From Pseudomonas sp. S09G 359 (lineage in GTDB: Bacteria; Pseudomonadota; Gammaproteobacteria; Pseudomonadales; Pseudomonadaceae): 64,000 nucleotides of DNA. Of this stretch, positions 1 to 9,379 are shown in pieces. The DNA lies in contig NZ_CP025263.1 in the NCBI RefSeq assembly GCF_002843605.1, forward strand, positions 6,703,895 through 6,767,894. The letters are read 5' to 3'. The position numbers were made by a program, and so were the translations under genes. Position 1 is the first letter of the stretch. Every line of letters begins with the position of its first letter. The notes beneath the pieces are model-generated. The model saw nothing but the letters and a program-made list of their open reading frames with translations. It searched no databases and was not told the DNA's origin.

Positions 1-1
1 C

Positions 2-334
2 GTCGCCACGCCCCACAGTCAGCGCAGCAGTGCACAGATGCTGATCGAATTGGACGGCAACCAACTCAGCTTGCCCCTCACCGAGCTGATCGATAGCGTC
101 GAAGCTGCCCTCGGCACCGCCGTGCAAACCGCCGTGAAACGTGCGGATGAACAAGCCTTCGCCCTGGCCAACGGGCAGAACCTGATGTTCTGCGAAGACG
201 CCGCCCGCCGCCTGAACCTCGCCTTGAAACGCTCGGATGCCGTCAAAGCCTTCCACCTGAAAGTGATCCACGCCGAAAGCCTGCACGCGCACGATGCCGT
301 GGCTGAAAGCCGCTGGACGAGAAACCCTGCATGA
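2..334 (+). CDS. C-terminal part of a DUF6162-like protein of a metal-uptake locus (5' truncated)
   Basis: The reading frame is open from the window edge, so the N-terminus is missing; 110 residues are visible. An ATG at 38 gives 98 residues, but the frame continues upstream without a stop, so it need not be the true start. I see no catalytic motif. The fragment is mostly helical, with [15 protein letters not shown] and a basic/His-containing C-terminus. The stop overlaps the ATG of the ABC ATPase (ATGA), so it is translationally coupled to the metal importer. I suspect the DUF6162 family, which I recall near such importers in Pseudomonas, but this is context-based and weak. Function unknown. 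Confidence 0.5.
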   Translation, partial: VATPHSQRSSAQMLIELDGNQLSLPLTELIDSVEAALGTAVQTAVKRADEQAFALANGQNLMFCEDAARRLNLALKRSDAVKAFHLKVIHAESLHAHDAVAESRWTRNPA

Positions 335-999
335 TCACCTGCACCGCTTTGCGCTGGGGCGCCCCCGGCCAACCGCTGACACCTGCGGTCGATTTCACCC
401 TGGAAAAAGGCAGCCTCACCGGCATCATCGGCGCCAACGGCACCGGTAAAAGCAGCCTGCTCAAAGTCATCGCCGGGCTGCAAAAACCCTTGGCCGGTAA
501 AGTGACAGTGGCTGTTCCACGCCGTGGCGGCCTGTCGTTCCTGCCCCAGCAGCAACACCTGGATCGCCAATTCCCGATCAGCTTGCAAGAGCTGGTAGCC
601 GCCGGTTTCTGGGGCACCAAGCTCACCCCGGAGCAACGCAGCCAGCGCCTGCAAGCGGTACTGGATGACTGGTGCCTCAACGGCCTGGAACATCGCCCGT
701 TGATGGCCTTGTCCGGCGGCGAACTGCAACGCGCCCTGCTCGCCCGCATGAGCCTGGCCGAAGCGCCAGTGTTGCTGCTCGACGAACCCCACGCCGCCCT
801 CGACGAAGAAGGCCAGGCGCTGTGCTGGAAACACATCCACGCCTGGCACGAACAGGGCCGCACGCTGATCGTCGTCTGCCATGACTTGGCCTCCGTGCGC
901 CACCACACCCAGCAAGTGGTGCAGATCAAAAGCAGCGGCTGCGTGTTCGGCCCCAGCAAAGAACTGATCCGCCCGCAACCGCACATGCAGGTGGCCTGA
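331..999 (+). CDS. Metal ABC transporter ATP-binding protein (ZnuC/MntB-like)
   Basis: This 222-residue cytoplasmic ATPase powers a cluster-9 (zinc/manganese type) importer. Walker A is GANGTGKSS (residues 34-42), the ABC signature LSGGE is at 127-131, Walker B VLLLDEP at 147-153 and the switch His at 184 (VVCHD). The length is slightly short for ZnuC and there is no C-terminal His-rich extension. It overlaps the preceding gene by 4 bases and its stop overlaps the ATG of the permease, so the three transporter parts form one translational unit. The co-transcribed zinc-enzyme paralogues downstream suggest zinc as the substrate and Zur control. The operon promoter is outside the window, so the Zur site cannot be seen. 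Confidence 0.9.
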   Translation: MITCTALRWGAPGQPLTPAVDFTLEKGSLTGIIGANGTGKSSLLKVIAGLQKPLAGKVTVAVPRRGGLSFLPQQQHLDRQFPISLQELVAAGFWGTKLTPEQRSQRLQAVLDDWCLNGLEHRPLMALSGGELQRALLARMSLAEAPVLLLDEPHAALDEEGQALCWKHIHAWHEQGRTLIVVCHDLASVRHHTQQVVQIKSSGCVFGPSKELIRPQPHMQVA

Positions 1000-1865
1000 T
1001 GCACTTCACCGCCCAATTGTGGATGCCGTTTTTCGACTTTGTGTTTATGCGCCGCGCCTTGATCGGCGGGCTGGTGCTCGCGTGCAGCACCGCGCCGTTG
1101 GGGGTGTTCCTGATCCTGCGCCGCATGAGCCTGATCGGTGACGCCGTGGCCCACGGCATCCTGCCCGGCGCGGCCCTGGGCTTCTGGTTCGCCGGCCTTA
1201 GCCTGCCGGCGCTGACCATCGGCGGCCTCGGCGCGGGCCTGGGCATGGCCGGGTTGTCGGCGTGGATCACCCGCCGCACCGGCCTGCGCGAAGACGCCAG
1301 CCTCGCCGCCATCTACCCCATCTCCCTGGCCGCCGGCGTGCTGATCCTAGGCATCGCCGGCAAGCGCCTGGACCTGCTGCACCTGCTGTTCGGCTCGGCC
1401 CTGGCGGTAGACGAAACCACCTTGACCGGCATGCTGTGGGTATCCGGGTTCAGCCTGATCGCCATGGCGTTGATATACAAACCGCTGCTGCTGGACACCC
1501 TCGACCCACTGTTCTTGCAAACCGTCAGCCGCCTCGGGCCGCTGGCCCATGGGCTGTTTCTGACCCTGGTGGTGCTGAACCTGGTGATCGGCTTCCAGGC
1601 CATCGGCGCCTTGATGGTGGTGGGTTTGATGATGTTGCCGGCGATTGCTTCACGTTTCTGGAGCCGGCGCCTGCCGGTGTTGATCGCGGTATCGGCGGTG
1701 CTGGGATGCCTGTCGGTGTGGTTGGGTTTGTTGTTGTCGTTCTACTACTCACTGCCCAGCGGCCCGGCGATTGTGCTGGTGGCTGGCGGTGGGTACCTGC
1801 TGTCCGTGGTCTTCGGTCCGGTGCACGGTTTGCTGCGCCGCCCGCCCTTGCTGTCATCCCAATGA
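999..1865 (+). CDS. Metal ABC transporter permease (ZnuB/ABC-3 family)
   Basis: This is a 288-residue inner-membrane protein with about eight hydrophobic segments. It has the ABC-3 family pattern SLIGDAVAHGILPGAALGF near residues 43-61, the region that contacts the ATPase and lines the metal path. Family members move Zn2+, Mn2+ or Fe2+ from a periplasmic binding protein into the cytoplasm. The start shares bases with the ATPase stop (TGATG), and the binding-protein gene begins 11 bases after its stop. Metal specificity cannot be read from this sequence alone; zinc is inferred from the operon. Confidence 0.9.
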   Translation: MHFTAQLWMPFFDFVFMRRALIGGLVLACSTAPLGVFLILRRMSLIGDAVAHGILPGAALGFWFAGLSLPALTIGGLGAGLGMAGLSAWITRRTGLREDASLAAIYPISLAAGVLILGIAGKRLDLLHLLFGSALAVDETTLTGMLWVSGFSLIAMALIYKPLLLDTLDPLFLQTVSRLGPLAHGLFLTLVVLNLVIGFQAIGALMVVGLMMLPAIASRFWSRRLPVLIAVSAVLGCLSVWLGLLLSFYYSLPSGPAIVLVAGGGYLLSVVFGPVHGLLRRPPLLSSQ

Positions 1866-1876
1866 GGTGTTTCCCG

Positions 1877-2755
1877 ATGCGCGCTCTACTCGTGCTGTTC
1901 AGCCTGCTGCTGCCACTTTCACTGGCGCAGGCCGCCGACAAACTCCAAGTGGTTACCAGCTTCAGTATTCTGGATGACATCACCCACCAGATCGGTGGTG
2001 ATCACATCCAGATCAGCAACATGGTCGGCCCCGATTCCGACGCCCACACCTACGAGCCAACACCCGACGACGCCAAGGCGCTGCTCAAAGCAAAAGTCAT
2101 CATCAAGAACGGCCTCGGTTTCGAGCCGTGGCTGGACCGCCTGGTGACCAGTACCGAAACCAAGGCCACCGTGGTTACCGCCAGCAAAGGCGTGATTTCC
2201 CACACCATGGAGGAAGACGGCGAAACCATTCCCGACCCGCACGCCTGGCACAACCTGGCCAACGCCGAAATCTATGTGAACAACATTACCAAGGCGCTGG
2301 TTGCCGCCGACCCGGCCAACACAGCCGACTACCAGCGCAACAGCCAGGCCTACCTGAAAGAGATCTACCGCCTGCTGGCTGAAGCCAAGACCAAGTTCGG
2401 CGCGCTGCCAGCGGGCAACCGCCGCATCGTCACCTCCCATGACGCCTTCGGTTACCTGGGCCAGGCCTATGGCATTCAGTTCCTGGCGCCGCAGGGTTTG
2501 TCCACCGAGCGTGAACCGTCTGCCGCCGAAGTGGCTGCGCTGATCACCCAGATCCGCAAGGACAAGGTCAAGGCGGTGTTCATGGAAAACATCAAGGACT
2601 CGCGCCTGCTCAAGCAGATCGCTGACGAAAGCGGCGCGCAGATCGGCGGCACGCTGTACTCCGACGCCCTCGCTGCCGAAGGCCCGGCCAGCACCTTTAC
2701 CGGGCTGTTCGAATACAACCTCAACACCCTGTGCGCGGCCCTCGGCAAGCCATGA
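1877..2755 (+). CDS. Periplasmic metal-binding protein of the ABC importer (cluster A-I, ZnuA/TroA-like)
   Basis: I place the start at 1877 because GAGGT lies 8 bases upstream and the protein then begins with a clean signal peptide ([19 protein letters not shown], then ADKL). An ATG at 1862 in frame overlaps the permease stop but has no good ribosome site. The mature protein shows the TroA-type ligands: His57 (SDAHTYEP), His122 (PDPHAWHN), a Glu in [11 protein letters not shown] and an Asp in LYSDALA. The long His-rich loop of many ZnuA proteins is absent (the region reads [14 protein letters not shown]), so manganese or iron remain possible substrates. It delivers metal to the permease encoded just upstream. 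The next gene starts inside its stop codon. Confidence 0.88.
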   Translation: MRALLVLFSLLLPLSLAQAADKLQVVTSFSILDDITHQIGGDHIQISNMVGPDSDAHTYEPTPDDAKALLKAKVIIKNGLGFEPWLDRLVTSTETKATVVTASKGVISHTMEEDGETIPDPHAWHNLANAEIYVNNITKALVAADPANTADYQRNSQAYLKEIYRLLAEAKTKFGALPAGNRRIVTSHDAFGYLGQAYGIQFLAPQGLSTEREPSAAEVAALITQIRKDKVKAVFMENIKDSRLLKQIADESGAQIGGTLYSDALAAEGPASTFTGLFEYNLNTLCAALGKP

Positions 2756-3165
2756 AGCTGAGCATGCTCGACCTGGAAGGGGCTGCCCTGGGCAGCCGCT
2801 TTCCCCTTGAACCCGTGCTTGATGGGCTGCAGTGGAACAGCGACGGCCTGATTGCCGCCATCGCCCAGCAACACGGGACTGGCGAGGTATTGATGCTGGC
2901 CTGGATGAACCGCCAGGCCCTCAACGAAACCCTGGCCACTGGGCAAGCCTGCTACTGGTCGCGCTCGCGCCAGCAGCTGTGGCGCAAAGGCGAAAGCTCC
3001 GGCCACTGGCAACAGCTGGTGGAGGCTCGCCTGGATTGCGACGGCGACGCGGTGTTGCTGATCGTCAACCAACTGGGCCCGGCGTGTCACACCGGTCGAC
3101 CCACCTGCTTCTACAACGCCATCGACGGCGACTACGTCCACATTATTTCGGAGCCCGCCGCATGA
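2752..3165 (+). CDS. Phosphoribosyl-AMP cyclohydrolase paralogue (HisI2-like)
   Basis: This 137-residue protein matches HisI, which opens the purine ring of PR-AMP in histidine synthesis. Typical HisI elements are present: [37 protein letters not shown], and the metal-site cluster DCDGDAVLL...[13 protein letters not shown] with the expected cysteines. The start at 2752 overlaps the binding-protein stop (ATGA), as throughout this operon. A paralogue inside a metal-uptake operon fits the known bacterial habit of keeping spare copies of zinc enzymes for zinc limitation. That role is inference. The main hisI would be expected elsewhere, with hisE. Confidence 0.9.
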   Translation: MKLSMLDLEGAALGSRFPLEPVLDGLQWNSDGLIAAIAQQHGTGEVLMLAWMNRQALNETLATGQACYWSRSRQQLWRKGESSGHWQQLVEARLDCDGDAVLLIVNQLGPACHTGRPTCFYNAIDGDYVHIISEPAA

Positions 3166-3722
3166 TCCGCAAGAACCCTTCCGGCGATCTGCCGGTGATT
3201 GCCGAATCGGCCTACGTCGACAAAACCGCGATCATCTGCGGCAAGGTGATCATCGGCGAGAACGTCTTCGTCGGCCCCTACGCCGTGATCCGCGCCGACG
3301 AAGTCGACGCCAGCGGCGCCATGGACCCGATCACCATCGGTGCCAACTCGAACATCCAGGATGGCGTGGTCATCCATTCCAAATCCGGTGCCGCCGTGAC
3401 CATCGGCGAGTTCACCTCCATTGCGCACCGCTCCATCGTCCACGGCCCGTGCACGGTCGGTGACCGCGTGTTTATCGGCTTCAACAGCGTGCTGTTCAAC
3501 TGCGCCGTGGGCGACGGCTGCGTGGTGCGCCATAACTCTGTGGTCGACGGCCGCGACTTGCCCGCCGCCTTCTACGTGCCCTCCACTACCCGCATCGGGC
3601 CGAATACCGACCTGTCGCAATTCCCGCCGGTGAGCGTCAGCGCCTCGGAATTTTCCGAAGACGTGGCGCGCACCAACGTCGACCTGGTGCGCGGCTACAA
3701 AGCCCTGCAAAACGAGTTCTGA
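3162..3722 (+). CDS. Gamma-class carbonic anhydrase / left-handed beta-helix protein
   Basis: This 186-residue protein has repeated hexapeptides ([35 protein letters not shown]) of a left-handed parallel beta-helix. Metal-ligand histidines are in VVIHSKSG and [12 protein letters not shown], the pattern of gamma-class carbonic anhydrases of the CamH/YrdA group. The reaction would be CO2 hydration in the cytoplasm; many family members have no proven activity. Gamma enzymes can use iron or cobalt, which would make this a zinc-sparing substitute in this operon (inference). The ATG at 3162 overlaps the previous stop, and pyrC follows after 3 bases. Confidence 0.85.
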   Translation: MIRKNPSGDLPVIAESAYVDKTAIICGKVIIGENVFVGPYAVIRADEVDASGAMDPITIGANSNIQDGVVIHSKSGAAVTIGEFTSIAHRSIVHGPCTVGDRVFIGFNSVLFNCAVGDGCVVRHNSVVDGRDLPAAFYVPSTTRIGPNTDLSQFPPVSVSASEFSEDVARTNVDLVRGYKALQNEF

Positions 3723-3725
3723 ACC

Positions 3726-5063
3726 ATGAGCCGCCTGTTGATCCGCAACGCCCGCCTGGTGAATGAAGGCCAGGAATTCGACGCCGATGTGCTGGTCGCC
3801 AATGGCCGAATCGAAAAGATCGCCAGCAGCATCGAAGGCTGCGTCGCCCCCGTGGCCATCGATGCTAGGGGCCAGTGGTTGCTGCCGGGCATGATCGACG
3901 ACCAGGTGCACTTTCGCGAACCCGGCGCGCCGGACAAAGGCAGCTTCTACAGCGAATCGCGCGCGGCGGTGGCCGGCGGTATCACCAGCTTCATGGACAT
4001 GCCCAACACCAGCCCAGCTACCCTGGACCTGCCAGCCCTGGCCGATAAAAAGCGCCGCGCGGCCCTGCACTCGGTAGCCAATTACGGTTTTCACTTTGGC
4101 GTGAGCAACGACAACCTCGACACCGTCGCCGCCCTCGACCCGCGCGAGGTGGCCGGGGTCAAAGTGTTCATGGGCGCCTCCACCGGCAATATGCTGGTGG
4201 ATGACCCGCGCATTCTGGAGCGGCTCTTCGCCGAGGTGCCGACCATCCTGCTGGCCCACTGCGAGCATACGCCGAGCATCCTGGCCAACGAACAGCGCCT
4301 GCGTGAACGCTTCGGCGACAAGATCCCGGCCGTCGCTCACCCGCTGATCCGGGATGCCGAGGCGTGTTATCGCTCGTCGTCTTTTGCGGTGGAATTGGCC
4401 CAGCGCTTTGGCACGCGCCTGCATGTGCTGCACCTGACCAGCGCCCGTGAACTGGCGCTGTTCGAAGACAAGCCGTTGGCGGACAAACGCATTACCGCCG
4501 AAGTCTGCGTGCACCACCTGCTGTTCGATGACCACGACTATCACCGCCTCGGCCACCAGATCAAATGCAACCCGGCGATCAAGACCCGCGCCGACCGCGA
4601 CGCCTTGCGCCAGGCTCTGCTCAGTGATCGCCTGGATGTGATTGGCACCGACCATGCGCCGCACACCTGGGCGCAAAAACAGTTGGGCTATCGTGAAGCG
4701 CCATCGGGTTTACCCCTGGTGCAGCATGCGCTGCCGGCGTTATTGGAGTTGGTGGCCGATGGGCTGCTGCCGCTGACCACTCTGGTGGCGAAAACCAGCC
4801 ACCGGGTCGCCGACCTGTTTGCCATCCCGGACCGGGGTTATCTACGCGAGGGGTATTGGGCCGACCTGGTGCTGATCAAACCGGAGCCGGCGGGCAAGCC
4901 GGTGAGCAGCCAGCCGATCCTGGCCCGCTGCGGCTGGACGCCATTTGCCGAACGCAGCTTTCGCCATAGCGTCAGCACCACCTTGGTGTCCGGCCACCTG
5001 GCCTGGCACAACGGCCAGGTGGTCGACAGTTGCCAGGGCCTGCCCCTGTATTTTTTGCGTTAG
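3726..5063 (+). CDS. pyrC: Dihydroorotase (PyrC-type, Gln-for-His metal-site variant)
   Basis: This is a 445-residue amidohydrolase of the class I dihydroorotase type, which cyclises carbamoyl-aspartate in pyrimidine synthesis. It has PGMIDDQVHFREPG near residues 54-67, the metal-bridging Lys in GVKVFMG (about K146), LLAHCEH (about 175-181), LHVLHLTSARE and the catalytic Asp in GTDHAPH. The usual HxH pair at the start of strand 1 is here Gln60-Val-His62, so one zinc ligand is replaced, a variant I know from a subgroup of PyrC proteins. It is the last gene of the operon. Its stop codon overlaps the stop of the convergent DUF3617 gene. Confidence 0.9.
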   Translation: MSRLLIRNARLVNEGQEFDADVLVANGRIEKIASSIEGCVAPVAIDARGQWLLPGMIDDQVHFREPGAPDKGSFYSESRAAVAGGITSFMDMPNTSPATLDLPALADKKRRAALHSVANYGFHFGVSNDNLDTVAALDPREVAGVKVFMGASTGNMLVDDPRILERLFAEVPTILLAHCEHTPSILANEQRLRERFGDKIPAVAHPLIRDAEACYRSSSFAVELAQRFGTRLHVLHLTSARELALFEDKPLADKRITAEVCVHHLLFDDHDYHRLGHQIKCNPAIKTRADRDALRQALLSDRLDVIGTDHAPHTWAQKQLGYREAPSGLPLVQHALPALLELVADGLLPLTTLVAKTSHRVADLFAIPDRGYLREGYWADLVLIKPEPAGKPVSSQPILARCGWTPFAERSFRHSVSTTLVSGHLAWHNGQVVDSCQGLPLYFLR

Positions 5064-5581
5064 GCGCGCGGTTTGACCGTGCCGCAATCGTTGCCCAGCC
5101 ACTGGGCGTGGCTATCCAGGCTGCCCTTCTGCTGAATGCCGGTGGCATTGAACGTGCCGTTGACGGTGGTGGTGAATTCCTTCTGGCTCTGGAAAGTCGC
5201 CACGCCAGTGCCCTGGGCTTTCGGGCAACTGAAGCGGAATTTCCACTGGTTGCCGGTCTTGTCGGTCACTTCCTGCTTGCAGCCCGATTGCGGGTCGGTC
5301 AGGGGGATCGAGTCCGAGGCCACTTGGGCCGGAGTGAGGCACACCTGCACGCCTTTACCGGCCATGGTGATGCCTTGTTTTTCCAGCATGGCGCGCTGTT
5401 CCGGGGTCATCTGTTGCTTGAGCTGACCGAGGATCAGCGACAGGTCCGGCAGGTCCTGGTTATCGACTTTCATATTGCTGGTGGTCAATTCCCACAAGCC
5501 TGGCGCCAGCATCTGCGCCTGTGCTGCCACCGGCAGCGACAAACCAACAACCATGGCTAAACAGAGCAGACGAGCATTCAT
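5060..5581 (-). CDS. DUF3617 family periplasmic protein
   Basis: This 173-residue protein has an N-terminal signal peptide (MNARLLCLAMVVGLSLPVAAQA). The mature part opens with the family hallmark PGLWELTTSNM. It also has QMTPEQRAMLEKQGI, VCLTPAQV, and four cysteines likely forming disulfides (VCLT, SGCKQE, FSCPKA, NDCGT). The DUF3617 family has no established biochemical function. Members are small exported proteins common in Pseudomonas. It is monocistronic and convergent with pyrC; the two stop codons overlap by 3 bases (TTAG). Confidence 0.85.
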   Translation of the reverse strand: MNARLLCLAMVVGLSLPVAAQAQMLAPGLWELTTSNMKVDNQDLPDLSLILGQLKQQMTPEQRAMLEKQGITMAGKGVQVCLTPAQVASDSIPLTDPQSGCKQEVTDKTGNQWKFRFSCPKAQGTGVATFQSQKEFTTTVNGTFNATGIQQKGSLDSHAQWLGNDCGTVKPRA

Positions 5582-5702
5582 CGGGTAACTCCTGGGTAAT
5601 TGTGGGCGTTAGACGCCGCAAAGGCGCCAGTGTTGCACGGCAAATAAAATAGCGACATTCGCAGCCGTTCATGGTCTGTTAGGCAATGGATCGTCTGGAG
5701 TC

Positions 5703-7151
5703 ATGTCGTTCATGGATTTTTTTGGCCCGCACCTGCTCGCCTACTTCATTGCCTCACTGCACTTTCTCGGGACCCTCGCCGCGATCCACGCGGTGCTGAC
5801 CGTCAGGACCGCCCAAGGCTCGATCGCCTGGGCCTTGTCGCTGATGTTCATGCCCTACCTCACGCTGATCCCCTACCTGATTTTTGGCCGTAGCACCTTC
5901 GACGCGTACATCCAGGCGCGGCGCCAGGCCAACCAGGAAATGCACACCGCCATCGCCGCGCTGAACTGGCGCCCGTGGGTCGAGGAAGCCCTGGCCGCGC
6001 GCAGCTCAAGTGCCTATACATCGTTGCGGGCCATGCCCAAGTTGGGCCGCATGCCGTGCCTGGCTAACAATGAAGTGCACTTGCTGATTAATGGCGATGC
6101 CACGTTCAGCGCGATTTTCGAGGCCATCCGCAACGCCAAAACCGCTGTGCTGTTCCAGTTTTTTATCATCCATGACGACGAGCTTGGCAGGCAGTTGCAT
6201 GCCCTGCTGAAGGAAAAGGCTGCGCAAGGCGTAAGCATCTATGTGCTCTACGACCGCATTGGCAGCCACGCCTTGCCCCATCGTTATGCGCAATCGCTGC
6301 GCGACGCCGGGGTGCAGGTAAAAGCGTTCGCCACCCGCAGCGGCTGGCTCAATCGGTTCCAGGTGAATTTCCGCAACCACCGCAAGATCGTGGTGGTGGA
6401 CGGCCTCACCGGGTTTGTCGGCGGCCACAACGTGGGCGATGAATACCTGGGCAAAAAACCGCCCCTGGCGCCGTGGCGCGATACCCATGTGCAAGTCACC
6501 GGCCCGGTGGTGGCGTGCCTGCAGGAATCGTTCGCCGAAGACTGGTTCTGGGCCGCTCGGGAACTGCCGCCGCTGATCCTACCAGACACTTACCCCGAAG
6601 ACGGCGTGCTCTGCCAGTTGCTCGCCAGCGGCCCGGCCGACCCGTATGAAACCTGCTCGCTGTTTTTTGTCGAAGCCATCCACGCGGCCACCGAACGCGT
6701 GTGGATCACCAGCCCGTATTTCATCCCCGACGAAGCCGTATTTGCCGCCCTGCGCCTGGCGGTGCTGCGCGGGGTGGACGTGCGCCTGTTGCTGCCCTCA
6801 CGGCCCGACCACCGCATTGTGTATGCCGCCTCCAGCCTTTACGCGATCGAAGCGGTGCGCGCCGGTGTGCGGGTGTTCCGCTATACGCCGGGGTTTCTGC
6901 ATCAGAAAGTGGTGTTGGTGGACAGCGAAATCAGCGCCATCGGCAGTGCGAACATGGACAACCGTTCGTTCCGGCTGAACTTCGAAGTGATGTTGCTCAC
7001 CGTCGACGAAGCCTTCGCCAAGCAGGTAGAGCAGATGCTGCTGGACGACTTCGACCAGGCCCATGAAGTCAGCCAGGAAGAAAGCCGCGAGACCCGCCGC
7101 TTGCAGCAACTGGGCATGCGCGTGGCGCGGCTGATCTCACCGATTCTTTAA
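5703..7151 (+). CDS. cls: Cardiolipin synthase (phospholipase D superfamily)
   Basis: This is a 482-residue inner-membrane enzyme that condenses phosphatidylglycerol to cardiolipin. Two N-terminal membrane helices (about residues 10-32 and 40-62) precede two HKD catalytic motifs, [19 protein letters not shown] (about 225) and [20 protein letters not shown] (about 400). Length and order match ClsA-type enzymes. The start is uncertain between ATG 5703 and ATG 5712, because the only GGAG lies 2 and 11 bases upstream respectively. The gene stands alone and ends just before a REPIN. The cyclopropane synthase gene converges from the other side. Confidence 0.93.
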   Translation: MSFMDFFGPHLLAYFIASLHFLGTLAAIHAVLTVRTAQGSIAWALSLMFMPYLTLIPYLIFGRSTFDAYIQARRQANQEMHTAIAALNWRPWVEEALAARSSSAYTSLRAMPKLGRMPCLANNEVHLLINGDATFSAIFEAIRNAKTAVLFQFFIIHDDELGRQLHALLKEKAAQGVSIYVLYDRIGSHALPHRYAQSLRDAGVQVKAFATRSGWLNRFQVNFRNHRKIVVVDGLTGFVGGHNVGDEYLGKKPPLAPWRDTHVQVTGPVVACLQESFAEDWFWAARELPPLILPDTYPEDGVLCQLLASGPADPYETCSLFFVEAIHAATERVWITSPYFIPDEAVFAALRLAVLRGVDVRLLLPSRPDHRIVYAASSLYAIEAVRAGVRVFRYTPGFLHQKVVLVDSEISAIGSANMDNRSFRLNFEVMLLTVDEAFAKQVEQMLLDDFDQAHEVSQEESRETRRLQQLGMRVARLISPIL

Positions 7152-7171
7152 AAAACGCTGAAGATCTAAAT

Positions 7172-7288
7172 GTGGGAGGGGCGGTGCGACGACTCGACTT
7201 GCTCCCGATAGCGATGTATCAGTGCCAGATCAGCTGGCTGACATACCGCCATCGGGGGCAAGTCGAGTCGTCGCACCGCCCCTCCCAC
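7172..7288. repeat. REPIN-like inverted repeat, variant arm type
   Basis: A perfect 31-base inverted repeat (7172-7202 against 7258-7288) starts with GTGGGAGGGG and ends with CCCCTCCCAC. The central part (GATAGCG, ATCAGTG, GGCTGAC, CCGCCATCGGGGG) matches the two other REPINs at 24619 and 36038. The inner arm differs: CGGTGCGACGACTCGACTTG replaces CTTGCCCCCGA. It fills the gap between convergent cls and cfa, so it may also act as a bidirectional terminator or RNA 3'-end protector. No RAYT transposase gene is present in the window. Confidence 0.85.
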
Positions 7289-7319
7289 ATTTTTACCGCG
7301 TTGTTTGTCTAAGCGTATT

Positions 7320-8504
7320 TCAGCGGTAGATATCTTCCCGCGTCCACGGCAGTTCATGGCCGCCATCGGCGTGGGGTTTTACCGCCAGGATCTGGTGCAA
7401 GTTGATCCAGCCCCGCGCAAACGCATAAGCGCAACCGGCCAGGTACAGCCGCCAGATCCGCAACGCTTGCTCCGGTACCATCTTCGCCGCAGCTTCCAGG
7501 TTGTCCTCCAGGCGCTCGCTCCAATGGTCCAGGGTGCGCGCGTAGTGCAGGCGCAGGCTTTCGACGTCGACCACTTCCAGCCCGACTTCGCTGATTTCGG
7601 CGGTCATCATCGCCAGGTGCGGCAGCTCGCCGTTGGGGAACACATACCGCTCGATAAAATCCCCGGCGCCACGGCCCACAGGGCGGCCGTCGGTATGCTT
7701 GGCGGTAATGCCATGGTTCATCACCAGGCCGCCTTCACGCACCGCGCCAAACAGCGTCTTGCAGTACTCCGCCAGGTTGGCGTGGCCGACGTGCTCGAAC
7801 ATGCCCACGCTCACCACTTTGTCGAAACGACCGTCTTGCGGCAGGTCGCGGTAGTCGAGCAGTTGCAGGTCAACCTGGTCCTCCAGCCCCTCGGCCTTGA
7901 CCCGTTCCCGCGCCAAAGCCAATTGCTCCTTGCTCAGTGTGATGCCAAACACCTTGACCCCGAATTCCCGCGCCGCATACCGCGCCAGCCCACCCCAACC
8001 GCAGCCTACGTCGAGCAAATATTCACCCGGCTGCAGCCGCAACTTGCGGCACAGGTGGCGAAATTTGTCTTGTTGGGCCTGGTCGATGGACTCGCTACCG
8101 GTTTCGAAATAACCGCAGGAGTACGCCATGTCCTGGTCCAGCCAGAGCTGGTAGAACTCGTTGGACAGGTCGTAGTGGTAGGAAATGGCCGCTGCGTCTG
8201 TGGCCTTGTCGTGGATGGAGCGCACCGGACGACTTCCCCCGTCGTCTTCGATCAGGGCGTGACTCAACTCGTCACATACCCGAATGACCTCGGAGATGGA
8301 GCCTTCCAGCTCCAGCTTGCCCTCGACGAAGGCTTCGCCCAGTGAGTCGAGCGTGGGATGGGTCAGTTGCGTGACGACGGTGGGGTCCTTCACCACGATG
8401 GTCACACTGGGCTCGGGGCCCAAGTTGAATTCATGGCCATCCCAGAGTCGAAGACGCAGCGGTAACTGAAGATTCTGTAAGGCCGGTGGAAGTTGCGCGA
8501 GCAT
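7320..8504 (-). CDS. cfa: Cyclopropane-fatty-acyl-phospholipid synthase
   Basis: This 394-residue cytoplasmic, membrane-associated enzyme methylenates unsaturated acyl chains of phospholipids using S-adenosylmethionine. The N-terminal lipid-binding region (residues 1-120) is followed by YHYDLSNEFYQLWLD, the SAM-binding loop LLDVGCGWGGLARYA, and the C-terminal region MFEHVGHANLAEYCKTLFG. Length fits CfaA/CfaB. The ATG at 8504 is preceded by a purine-rich site (AGGGGG). It shares the local membrane-lipid theme with cls but is transcribed convergently to it. Confidence 0.93.
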   Translation of the reverse strand: MLAQLPPALQNLQLPLRLRLWDGHEFNLGPEPSVTIVVKDPTVVTQLTHPTLDSLGEAFVEGKLELEGSISEVIRVCDELSHALIEDDGGSRPVRSIHDKATDAAAISYHYDLSNEFYQLWLDQDMAYSCGYFETGSESIDQAQQDKFRHLCRKLRLQPGEYLLDVGCGWGGLARYAAREFGVKVFGITLSKEQLALARERVKAEGLEDQVDLQLLDYRDLPQDGRFDKVVSVGMFEHVGHANLAEYCKTLFGAVREGGLVMNHGITAKHTDGRPVGRGAGDFIERYVFPNGELPHLAMMTAEISEVGLEVVDVESLRLHYARTLDHWSERLEDNLEAAAKMVPEQALRIWRLYLAGCAYAFARGWINLHQILAVKPHADGGHELPWTREDIYR

Positions 8505-8590
8505 GAGTAGTCCCCCCTTGTTTCAGACGTCTGCTGTGAGGGTAGACCATCCGAAGAAAAGTAGGAGGCTATCGATTTGATAGCCGTCTT

Positions 8591-9379
8591 CTATGACCCT
8601 CGGCGCTCGAGCAACCCATCCTGGACCCACTGTTTCAGCCATGTAACGGCTTGCAGGGAGGCACCCTCTGCATAAGTGACTGCCAGTTCGGCGCACAGTT
8701 CTGAAAAACTCCAGCCGGTGGTCACCATGCCCGCCAGGGCTGCACTTTGCGCCGGGTCCAGGCTGCGGTAATGGCACACGTTTTCATGGCGCCACACCAG
8801 GCAGATGTGCGCCGAGTCCAGCGCCTGGCTGTCGGGGAAGTCCGCTGCCTCCTTGCTGGCACGCCAGAGTGCCACCGAGTTGAAGCGGCACAGCAGCTGC
8901 TGCACCGAAGGCGCCAGGGTTACCTGCAAGCCCGGCCAGTCTTCCGCCGGCAGTTGCGCCATGGCATTCAGCGTCAACGGCTGCCCTTGCGGCGCGTCAA
9001 ATGCCAGGGTGAATGCCCATTCCAGCCGCGCCAGTTCGGCCAACGGCGCGCTTTGCTCGGCTACCAGATGCTCAAGGATAAACGCCGGGAACCGTTCACC
9101 CAGCCAGCGCAGGCTGTAATGGGCCGACGGATAACGGCGCAGGTAAACCGCGGTCAACGCCGCAAACTCGTCGTCCCCCAGCCAATACCAGATGGCGCCG
9201 AAGTCATGGCGCAGTACTTCCTGCAAGCGCGACAGGTAAGCGTTGTGATAAATCGCCAGGCCGGTATCCACATCCAGCGTCGGCCCGCCCAGCAACGTAG
9301 CGGCAAAACCACTGTTGGCCACGGGGGTTTCAGCTAACAGGTGTTCTTCGAACGCCAACTGCCAATCGGTCAGGCGCAT
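8591..9379 (-). CDS. bufC: DUF2063 (HvfC/BufC-type) partner protein of the MNIO enzyme
   Basis: This 262-residue protein of the DUF2063 'putative DNA-binding' family carries the usual N-terminal helical region (WQLAFEEHLL, LAIYHNAYLSRLQEVLRHDF, YLRRYPSAHYSL) and a C-terminal winged-helix-like part. In known systems this partner binds both the precursor peptide and the MNIO enzyme and is needed for Cys modification. The DNA-binding label is historical. Its ATG lies 10 bases inside the end of the MNIO gene, so the two are translationally coupled. It is the last gene of the operon; no DoxX-like fourth gene follows. Confidence 0.85.
   Translation of the reverse strand: MRLTDWQLAFEEHLLAETPVANSGFAATLLGGPTLDVDTGLAIYHNAYLSRLQEVLRHDFGAIWYWLGDDEFAALTAVYLRRYPSAHYSLRWLGERFPAFILEHLVAEQSAPLAELARLEWAFTLAFDAPQGQPLTLNAMAQLPAEDWPGLQVTLAPSVQQLLCRFNSVALWRASKEAADFPDSQALDSAHICLVWRHENVCHYRSLDPAQSAALAGMVTTGWSFSELCAELAVTYAEGASLQAVTWLKQWVQDGLLERRGS

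Noticed and set aside
1262..1876. N-terminal extension of the binding-protein frame back through the permease gene
   Set aside because: It covers the permease in another frame; the signal peptide and ribosome site at 1877 define the true start.
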